A DNA stretch of 9,935 bases from Ktedonobacter sp. (GTDB lineage: Bacteria > Chloroflexota > Ktedonobacteria > Ktedonobacterales > Ktedonobacteraceae), in NCBI GenBank assembly GCA_003450555.1, contig DMFQ01000288.1, positions 12,667 through 22,601 of the forward strand. Reading direction: 5' to 3'. Shown piece by piece: positions 1 through 5,930 of the stretch. Under the pieces are notes generated by a model, which saw only the letters and a program-made list of their open reading frames with translations, did not search any database and was not told the origin of the DNA. Numbering within the stretch: the stretch's first letter is position 1; every line of letters begins with the position of its first letter. A program made the translations under genes and the position numbers.

Positions 1-1424
1 CCCTGCTCAAGTGCTTTGCTCAAGGCTTCAGTGCGACCTGAGACGTTGAGCTTCTGGTAGATGTTCGCCAGGTGGAAGTTTACCGTGCGCTCGCTTACAA
101 AGAGGCGCGTCGCAATTTCTTTATTGCGCATCCCACGCGCTAGCAGGTGGAGGACTTCCTGCTCACGCGCAGTCAATGTTTCATAAGGAGTGTTTCCGCG
201 CCCCTGTTTGCCAAAGCGAGAGAGTAGCCTACCTGCCAGTTGAGGCTGTACCAGTACCTCGCCACGCGCCACAGCACGTACTGCGTGGGCTAGTTCATCG
301 GGCGCGATATTCTTGAGCACATAGCCATCGGCCCCTGCCCGCAGCGTCTCATACAAGTATTCCTCGCGCTCCTGCGCCGATAATAACAGCACGCGCGTTT
401 CGAGATTGAGCTGCTTGATCTGTTTCAGCGCTTCCATGCTCTGATTATTGGGCAATTGGGCATCCATGAGCACCACCTGCGGCCCCAATTCCAGGGTTTC
501 ACTCACGGCTTGCACGCCATCCGCGGCTTCTCCAATGACGTGCAGGTCCGGGTAACTCTCCAGTAAATGACGCAAGCCAGCGCGAGAAACCGCATGACCA
601 TCCACTACAAGAACGCGTATGTTAGTGGTTATAGAAGTCTCACTTATTGAGGAAGCATTGGCAGGAGGCAAATTGGGAGCAGTAATCTGGTCCCCTACAC
701 TTGATAGGATATAAGGAACACGAGCCTGAATACGGGTTCCTTGTTCAATGTGCGAGATGACCTCGAGAGAGCCGCCCAGGTGTTCTATGCGGTGACGCAA
801 CGCACTGTATGAACGCAATAGGTCAACGCTCTGCCCTTCTTCCTTAAAGTGCGGTAGTGGCACTTCTGCTTCATTAGCAGCAGCCGCTCTGCCCTCATCC
901 TTAAAATGGGGAAGCGGGGTTTCTGCTTCAACACCAGGCAAAGTGCCATTGTCCTCGATGCTCATCTGTACTTCATCGCGGCCATAACTGAAGGTAAAGC
1001 GCAGTCTACGTGCATTGTTATGCAGTTGTATCTGGTAGAGCGCTTCCTGGGCGATGCGATAGAAGAGGCGTTCGGTATAACTTGGCAGCGGGCGCTCTTC
1101 GCCCGAGAAGGCCACCCGACTTGAAAGTCCCAACGATTCCGCGGTCTCTTCGATGGCGCGTGATAACGCTTCAACTAGCGTCACACCGACCAGGTCCGCC
1201 AAAGGTAGATCATCGTCGCTAGCAGAACGTATTTCGTAGATAACCTCTCTCGTCATCTGCTCGATGGTGGTCAGCCCATTATAGAGGACGTTGAGATCTG
1301 GCGGTACCGTCTCGTTTCGTACTATCGTTTGCAACGAGTTGAGTTGCAACAGGATGGTACTGAGCATCTGTACAAGGTGCTCGTGGGACGTGACTTCTGT
1401 TGATATATCTTCTTTGGATTGCAT
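1..1424 (-). CDS. Hybrid kinase-like / NarL-type response regulator fusion (3' end beyond window)
   Basis: One uninterrupted frame of 474 codons runs off the left edge; it is evidently near its C terminus. Seen: residues about 14-66 resemble a HisKA_3 dimerisation helix (HEHLVQML fits the H-D/E-x-x-x-Q-x-L pattern, H14 being the possible phosphoacceptor); 112-240 resemble a NarX/DesK-type ATPase domain (YRIAQEAL at 122-129, IEDNG at 156-160, HLGGSLEV at 215-222); 268-385 is a receiver domain (D275, phosphoacceptor D321, S349, K371); 413-474 is a LuxR/GerE helix-turn-helix (LTAREQEVL, SERTVNFHLANIYQKL). There is no input domain ahead of the kinase module. The start ATG has GGAG seven bases upstream. 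Inferred role: cytoplasmic two-component-type transcriptional regulator. The N-box Asn is replaced by Gln131, the glycine-rich box is poor, and a 19-residue duplication sits in the lid region, so kinase activity is doubtful. Separate transcription unit from clpB. Confidence 0.85.
   Translation of the reverse strand, partial: MQSKEDISTEVTSHEHLVQMLSTILLQLNSLQTIVRNETVPPDLNVLYNGLTTIEQMTREVIYEIRSASDDDLPLADLVGVTLVEALSRAIEETAESLGLSSRVAFSGEERPLPSYTERLFYRIAQEALYQIQLHNNARRLRFTFSYGRDEVQMSIEDNGTLPGVEAETPLPHFKDEGRAAAANEAEVPLPHFKEEGQSVDLLRSYSALRHRIEHLGGSLEVISHIEQGTRIQARVPYILSSVGDQITAPNLPPANASSISETSITTNIRVLVVDGHAVSRAGLRHLLESYPDLHVIGEAADGVQAVSETLELGPQVVLMDAQLPNNQSMEALKQIKQLNLETRVLLLSAQEREEYLYETLRAGADGYVLKNIAPDELAHAVRAVARGEVLVQPQLAGRLLSRFGKQGRGNTPYETLTAREQEVLHLLARGMRNKEIATRLFVSERTVNFHLANIYQKLNVSGRTEALSKALEQ
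831..929 (-). repeat. Imperfect tandem duplication inside the kinase-like domain
   Basis: The plus-strand text starting TCCTTAAA at 841 and again at 898 repeats with a 57-base period; 26 of 33 aligned bases match. In the protein this gives EAETPLPHFKDEG (166-178) and EAEVPLPHFKEEG (185-197), 11 of 13 residues identical. The duplication preserves frame and lies between the D-box and the final glycine box, where the ATP lid would be. The identical residues include the PLPHFK core, while several codons differ at the third position, so the copies have diverged under apparent protein-level constraint. Confidence 0.85.
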
Positions 1425-1480
1425 TGAAGCTCTCCATTAGCTATCTGTGATACTGTCAGTTGACTGCTGAGATCAGTGTG

Positions 1481-1489
1481 ATTGTATCA
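1481..1489 (-). promoter_or_regulatory. Possible extended -10 promoter of the hybrid kinase-regulator gene
   Basis: The minus strand reads TGATACAAT, an extended -10 (TG-N-TACAAT) without a convincing -35 hexamer. It would give a leader of about 50 bases before the ATG at 1424. It overlaps a short inverted repeat GTGAT-TGT-ATCAC at 1478-1490. Placing a promoter here agrees with the terminator-like hairpin just upstream, which should stop clpB transcripts. Confidence 0.35.
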
Positions 1490-1513
1490 CTTTTTGGTAA
1501 ATGAAATAATGCA

Positions 1514-1553
1514 GTGCCAGCCCGAAAACCAGGCTCGATTTTTGGGCTGGCAC
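1514..1553 (-). terminator. Hairpin terminator downstream of clpB
   Basis: A 15-bp stem with one G-T wobble pairs GTGCCAGCCCGAAAA (1514-1528) with TTTTTGGGCTGGCAC (1539-1553) around a 10-base loop. It begins 33 bases after the clpB stop. On the minus strand the stem is followed by TGCATTATTTCATTT, only moderately T-rich, so the U-tract is imperfect. No gene on the plus strand ends here, so service to clpB is the natural reading. Confidence 0.6.
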
Positions 1554-1585
1554 ACCCCTACACCCTTACACCTCTCACCACTCCG

Positions 1586-4183
1586 CTATTGCTCCACTTC
1601 CATCACCAATTTCCCATCTTGTGCATCAAAATTCAGCGTTGATCCATCACGAATGGTTCCATCGAGAATGGCCCGTGCAATACGATTCTCGACCTCTTTC
1701 TGGATGATGCGTTTGAGGGGACGCGCGCCAAATTGCGGATCGTAACCCTCATTTGCCAGCAGATCCTTCACGCCCTCACTCAGATGAAGAGTAATATGAC
1801 GCTCGTCCAGGCGAGGACGCAGGCGGTTGACTTGGATATCCACAATATTCTTCATCTGCTCGCGTGAAATTTGATGGAAAATGATCACTTCATCGATACG
1901 GTTGACAAATTCTGGACGGAAGCCCTCTTCACGCAGTCGCTGCCGCACGGTGCGCTGTATCTCATCCTCATCCATGCCATCATACTCGTGAAGCCAGAGA
2001 TTGCCGACGTTACTGGTCATGACAATGAGTGTATTTTTGAAATCGACGGTGCGCCCCTGTCCATCAGTCAAACGGCCATCGTCAAGCAATTGCAGCAAGA
2101 CGTTGAAAACCTCAGGCGCTGCCTTCTCGATCTCATCCAGCAAGACCACACTGTAGGGGTGCCTGCGCACGGCCTCGGTCAACTGTCCACCTTCATCATA
2201 GCCAATATAGCCCGGAGGTGCGCCTATGAGACGAGAGACGCTATGTTTCTCCATATATTCGGACATATCGATGCGCACCATCGCCTGCTCGTCATCAAAC
2301 AGGAACTCCGCCAGCGCGCGAGCTAACTCAGTTTTACCGACGCCAGTTGGACCTAAGAAAAGGAAGCTGGCTAGAGGACGATGCGGATCCTGTAGACCGG
2401 CGCGAGAACGGCGAATGGCATCGGAGACCACCTGCAGTGCCATCTCCTGTCCCACCACGCGATTCCGCAATTTGTCCTCCATTGTAAGCAGCTTTTGCAC
2501 CTCGGCCTCCAGCAGCTTGGAGACGGGTATATGCGTCCACTTGGAGACAATCTCCGCAATATCTTCGGAGTCTACCTCTTCTTTAAGCATGCGCGCGCTC
2601 TGCAAGTTGATGAGTTTTGACTCCATATCAGTGATGCGCCGTTCAAGTTCTGGAATGGTGCCATAGCGCAGTCGCGCCATCACCTCCAGATTATACTCGC
2701 GTTCAGCCTTCTCCAGTTCAACCTGTGCCTCATCAAGCTCCTTCTTGAGCCGACGAATAGTCTCAACCGGCTCGCGCTCGCTCTCAAGCGAGAGTTTGAG
2801 GGAGTGCAGTTGCTCGCTCAGATTGGCAATCTCCTGCTCAACGCGATTCCGACGCTCGCGGCTGGCGGCATCGGTCTCTTTTTTCAGCGCTTCCTGCTCA
2901 ACCTGTAACTGTCGTATGCGGCGATCGAGGGCATCGATTTCGCTGGGAGTGCTATCTAACTCGACACGGCGGTGGCTGGCAGCTTCGTCAACTAAGTCGA
3001 TGGCTTTATCAGGCAGGAAGCGATCGGAGATGTAGCGATTGGAAAGCATAGCGGCAGCAACTAGCGCGCTATCCTGGATGCGTACGCCATGATGCACCTC
3101 GTAGCGAGGCTTCAAGCCGCGCAGGATACTAATGGTGTCCTCGACCGACGGCTGATCAACTAGCACCGGTTGGAAGCGCCGCTCCAGCGCAGCATCTTTC
3201 TCGATATGCTTGCGATATTCATCAAGCGTGGTTGCGCCAATACAGTGCAGTTCACCGCGTGCCAGCATTGGCTTCAGCATATTAGAGGCATCCATAGCCC
3301 CTTCCGCGGCGCCTGCTCCGACCAACGTATGCAGTTCGTCGATAAAAAGGATAAAGCCGCCTTCGGAGCTTATGACCTCTTTCAAGACGGCTTTCAGGCG
3401 CTCCTCAAATTCGCCCCGAAACTTGGCACCGGCAACCAGAGCACCCAGGTCTAGGGTAACTACTTGCTTATCAGCCAGCGTCTTTGGTACATCACCACGC
3501 ACGATGCGCTGTGCCAGCCCTTCTACGATAGCAGTTTTACCGACGCCCGGTTCACCGATCAAGACCGGGTTATTCTTGGTGCGCCGGTTCAATACCTGGA
3601 TGACGCGCCGAATCTCCTCGTCACGACCGATGACAGGATCAAGCTTGCCCTGCGCCGCCAGTTCCGTCAGGTTACGACCATATTTCTCCAGCGCCTGGTA
3701 TTTCCCTTCAGGATTCTGATCGGTGACCCGTTGTGAACCGCGAATAGAGGTGAGCGCCTTGAGCACATTGTTACGCGTGAGGCCGGTTGCTTTGAGGGCA
3801 CGTTGCACAGCGTCAGAATCCGTATCAAACATTCCGAGCAGCAAGTGCTCAACGCTGAGGTACTCATCCCTGAAGTTCCCCATTTCGCGCCATGCGACTT
3901 CCAACACTTTGCGCAAACGTGGAGATATACCCGGCTCACTGGCGCCATAGACGCGCGGCAAGCGTTCGATTTCTTTCTCGATGATGCGTTTTGCCGCTGT
4001 ATCACTGCCTCCCACTTTTTGAATGACCTGCTGTACCACCCCCTCGTCTTGAGAAAGCAGCGCGTCAAGTAAGTGTTCTACTTCGATCTGTCCATGATTG
4101 TATTGTTTCGCTATTTCTGATGCTTCGCTAATAGCTTCACGTGCTTTATCGGTAAATCGCTCAATTTTCATAGAGTTGTGCAT
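1586..4183 (-). CDS. clpB: ATP-dependent disaggregase ClpB (Hsp104 family)
   Basis: Hexameric cytoplasmic AAA+ chaperone that threads aggregated proteins through its pore with DnaK. Numbered from the chosen ATG (865 residues, close to the usual ~860): double Clp_N repeat about 5-150; first AAA module with Walker A GEPGVGKT (210-217), Walker B D282/E283 and arginine pair R335/R336; long coiled-coil middle domain about 390-520, diagnostic of ClpB rather than ClpA/ClpC; second AAA module with Walker A GPTGVGKT (611-618), pore motif GYIGYDEGG (Y659), Walker B D683/E684, sensor-1 N725 and sensor-2 motif GARPLKR. The start at 4183 is preferred because GGGAG lies just upstream and the promoter -10/-35 lie at 4215-4243, over the longer in-frame ATG at 4243. 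ATG 4171 is a second candidate. The NBD1 pore loop reads KFRG where E. coli has KYRG. No CIRCE operator is visible, so heat-shock control is not evident. Confidence 0.97.
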   Translation of the reverse strand: MHNSMKIERFTDKAREAISEASEIAKQYNHGQIEVEHLLDALLSQDEGVVQQVIQKVGGSDTAAKRIIEKEIERLPRVYGASEPGISPRLRKVLEVAWREMGNFRDEYLSVEHLLLGMFDTDSDAVQRALKATGLTRNNVLKALTSIRGSQRVTDQNPEGKYQALEKYGRNLTELAAQGKLDPVIGRDEEIRRVIQVLNRRTKNNPVLIGEPGVGKTAIVEGLAQRIVRGDVPKTLADKQVVTLDLGALVAGAKFRGEFEERLKAVLKEVISSEGGFILFIDELHTLVGAGAAEGAMDASNMLKPMLARGELHCIGATTLDEYRKHIEKDAALERRFQPVLVDQPSVEDTISILRGLKPRYEVHHGVRIQDSALVAAAMLSNRYISDRFLPDKAIDLVDEAASHRRVELDSTPSEIDALDRRIRQLQVEQEALKKETDAASRERRNRVEQEIANLSEQLHSLKLSLESEREPVETIRRLKKELDEAQVELEKAEREYNLEVMARLRYGTIPELERRITDMESKLINLQSARMLKEEVDSEDIAEIVSKWTHIPVSKLLEAEVQKLLTMEDKLRNRVVGQEMALQVVSDAIRRSRAGLQDPHRPLASFLFLGPTGVGKTELARALAEFLFDDEQAMVRIDMSEYMEKHSVSRLIGAPPGYIGYDEGGQLTEAVRRHPYSVVLLDEIEKAAPEVFNVLLQLLDDGRLTDGQGRTVDFKNTLIVMTSNVGNLWLHEYDGMDEDEIQRTVRQRLREEGFRPEFVNRIDEVIIFHQISREQMKNIVDIQVNRLRPRLDERHITLHLSEGVKDLLANEGYDPQFGARPLKRIIQKEVENRIARAILDGTIRDGSTLNFDAQDGKLVMEVEQ

Positions 4184-4185
4184 CA

Positions 4186-4194
4186 CTCTCCCTT
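4186..4194 (-). promoter_or_regulatory. Ribosome binding site that decides the clpB start
   Basis: The minus strand reads AAGGGAGAG immediately before TG-ATG. The core GGGAG is about four bases from the ATG at 4183 and 16 from the alternative ATG at 4171, so the 4183 start is favoured although its spacing is on the short side. Confidence 0.6.
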
Positions 4195-4214
4195 GCTGAT
4201 GTATTTCTGCTAAA

Positions 4215-4243
4215 AATATATCATATTGAGCATAGTATTGCAA
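4215..4243 (-). promoter_or_regulatory. clpB promoter, sigma-A type
   Basis: On the minus strand: -35 TTGCAA (4238-4243), 17-base spacer, -10 TATATT (4215-4220) preceded by TGA, giving an extended -10. Transcription would begin near 4208, leaving a leader of about 25 bases. This position rules out translation from the upstream ATG at 4243, which lies in the -35 box. Confidence 0.7.
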
Positions 4244-4312
4244 GAAAGTTTGAGCGTATCACTATCAAAGTTTTGAAGATCCATTCACCTCTTCTGTCTA
4301 TCTTGCTTTCCA

Positions 4313-4321
4313 TGTTATAAT
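4313..4321 (+). promoter_or_regulatory. scpB extended -10 promoter, predicted leaderless transcript
   Basis: TGTTATAAT is a perfect TATAAT box (4316-4321) with an extended TG-N element. No good -35 is seen at the expected position (about 4292-4298, TTCTGT region). The predicted start point, 7-10 bases downstream, is 4328-4331, which coincides with the scpB ATG at 4331. Confidence 0.6.
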
Positions 4322-4330
4322 CGGCTCACC

Positions 4331-4936
4331 ATGCAGAAACAAATGATGCAACAACCAGTTGATACGCCAGTTCCAACATCTCCAGATGAGCAGATGGTCG
4401 CCGAGCTCGCGGCTGCCATTGAGAGTATTCTCTTTGTCTCAGGTCGCCCACTAGAACGCGCCGAACTGCGCAAGTTGCTCGACATAGACGAGGAAAACTT
4501 AACGCAAAGCTTGCAAACGTTAGAGCATGAGCTGGAAAATCACAGGCGTGGCATACGGCTGCAACGTTTAGGCGAACAAGTGCAGCTTGTGACCGCTCCA
4601 GAGAATGCCCGCTATATTGCCGCCCTATTAGGTCTTCCAATGTCGGCCAAACTTACTTCAGCGGCCATGGAGACGCTCGCCGTTATTTCGTACCGCCAGC
4701 CCGTGACGCGCGCGCAGATTGAAGCCACACGTGGTGTGAATAGTGACCGCGCCCTGGCAAGCCTCATACAGCACGGTCTTGTCGTCGAGGTTGGCCGGGC
4801 GCAAACGGTTGGACGCCCTACGCTTTTTGGCACGACGCCAGAATTCTTACAGCAATTTGGTTTGACAAAGCTGGAACAATTGCCGCCGGTTACAGGAACG
4901 CCAGGCACGCCAGCACAATCTTCAGCAGAGGTTTGA
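4331..4936 (+). CDS. scpB: Segregation and condensation protein B (ScpB)
   Basis: ScpB is the winged-helix subunit that dimerises and binds the kleisin ScpA in the SMC-ScpAB condensin complex, which compacts and segregates chromosomes. The 201-residue length is typical. Seen: first winged-helix domain about 18-90 (AAIESILFVSGRPL), second about 105-175 with the family hallmarks ETLAVISYRQPVTRAQIE, RGVNSDRALASLI and GRPTLFGTTPEFLQQFGL; the tail is Pro/Thr-rich and probably disordered. There is no Shine-Dalgarno ahead of the ATG, and a perfect -10 box sits 10 bases before it, so the mRNA is probably leaderless. scpA, often the upstream neighbour, is absent here; clpB lies divergently instead. 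nfo follows 10 bases after the stop and is likely co-transcribed. Confidence 0.95.
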   Translation: MQKQMMQQPVDTPVPTSPDEQMVAELAAAIESILFVSGRPLERAELRKLLDIDEENLTQSLQTLEHELENHRRGIRLQRLGEQVQLVTAPENARYIAALLGLPMSAKLTSAAMETLAVISYRQPVTRAQIEATRGVNSDRALASLIQHGLVVEVGRAQTVGRPTLFGTTPEFLQQFGLTKLEQLPPVTGTPGTPAQSSAEV

Positions 4937-4946
4937 AAGACACAAG

Positions 4947-5909
4947 ATGCATAGCGACGCTGAGCGAATACTCCAACACGATAGAGATGCAGAGCTTGCT
5001 CTTAGCAAAGTCTCTGAACCTTCGCCAACCCCTCTTTCTGACAGGCGTCTGGGTCGCCACATGCCCACCAATTCCAAGCCTGTCAAAGCGGCAGCGATTG
5101 CGCAGCAGATCGGTTGTAACGCTGTGCAAATTTTTGCCAGTAACCCGACTGGCTGGCGACCAACAGCAGACAACCCAACGAGCTACGCGGCATTCGCGCA
5201 GGCTACGCGCGCATGCGGGCTTGATCCAGTGGTAATACATGCCCCCTATCTCATCAATCTCGCTTCACCTGACGAGTTCATCTGGGAGAAATCTACTGCC
5301 CTCTTGCGCTGGACACTGCTGCGTGGTGCGCAGTTGGGAGCAAAATATGTTGTCTTTCATACCGGAAGCCATCGTGGTACAGGCGTTGAAGCAGGGATTG
5401 CGCGCATTGCCGAGGCACTTACTCTCATTCTACCAGAGACGCCTCCTGAGGTAATGCTGTTGTTAGAAAACGATGTTGGCGCGGGTAACTCACTTGGCCA
5501 TAGCTTCGAGCAACTGGGAGCCATACTGAATCTCTTGCCGCAATACGCGCAGCGCCTCGCCGTCTGCCTCGATACAGCCCATCTATGGGGGGCAGGACAC
5601 GATATCTCCAATACGGTATCGGTACAACAGGTGTTGCAGCACTTTGATGAGGTCGTTGGACTGGAACGCCTCAAGGTTATCCACCTCAACGATACAAAGA
5701 TGGCATTGGGAAGTCATCGCGATGTACACGCCCGTATAGGTGAAGGGATCATCGGAGAGGAGGGGCTGCACGCTTTGTTATGCGATCCTCGCCTTACACA
5801 CGCGGCGGTTCTCCTGGAAACGCCAATTATGACAGATGATGACGGGAAAGAAGATTGGGAACACGATACGCACCATTTGCAGCGCGTGAAAAAGCTGATG
5901 GATTTGTAG
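4947..5909 (+). CDS. nfo: Endonuclease IV (apurinic/apyrimidinic endonuclease, Nfo family)
   Basis: Trinuclear-zinc AP endonuclease of base-excision repair that cleaves the backbone 5' of abasic sites; cytoplasmic TIM barrel. All nine expected metal ligands are visible with E. coli-like spacing: H98 (IHAPYLINL), H138 (FHTGSH), E174 (LLLEN), D209 and H212 (LDTAH), H246 (VIHLNDTK), D259 and H261 (RDVH), E291 (LLETP). The 320-residue product is about 31 residues longer at its N terminus than E. coli Nfo. ATG 4947 is the only usable start before the first barrel strand, because ATG 5061 would remove it. The usual first-strand motif GAHVSxAGG reads GRHMPTNSK here, an odd divergence. No good ribosome site is present; AGAGG lies 15 bases upstream inside scpB, so translation may be coupled to scpB. 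Convergent with the next gene, 21 bases apart. Confidence 0.93.
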   Translation: MHSDAERILQHDRDAELALSKVSEPSPTPLSDRRLGRHMPTNSKPVKAAAIAQQIGCNAVQIFASNPTGWRPTADNPTSYAAFAQATRACGLDPVVIHAPYLINLASPDEFIWEKSTALLRWTLLRGAQLGAKYVVFHTGSHRGTGVEAGIARIAEALTLILPETPPEVMLLLENDVGAGNSLGHSFEQLGAILNLLPQYAQRLAVCLDTAHLWGAGHDISNTVSVQQVLQHFDEVVGLERLKVIHLNDTKMALGSHRDVHARIGEGIIGEEGLHALLCDPRLTHAAVLLETPIMTDDDGKEDWEHDTHHLQRVKKLMDL

Positions 5910-5930
5910 AGTCTTCGCGTATTGCTTCCC

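Noticed and set aside
1447..1490. GTATCAC/GTGATAC copies upstream of the kinase gene and again near 4255, considered as a shared operator
   Set aside because: The same 7-mer also occurs inside coding sequence (for example near 3999, 6615, 6795 and 8755), so it does not mark promoters.
1871..2666. Two plus-strand open frames of about 150 codons opposite clpB
   Set aside because: They lie wholly antisense to strongly conserved ClpB sequence, have biased composition and no ribosome site; they are shadows of the real gene.
3210..3719. 169-codon plus-strand frame opposite the first ClpB AAA module
   Set aside because: Serine/arginine-rich shadow translation of a conserved gene on the other strand; no recognisable domain.
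4184..4330. CIRCE or similar heat-shock operator upstream of clpB
   Set aside because: No TTAGCACTC-N9-GAGTGCTAA-like repeat is present; only a sigma-A-type promoter can be supported.
5910..5930. Bidirectional terminator between nfo and the convergent BACON gene
   Set aside because: The 21 bases contain no hairpin or T-tract on either strand.
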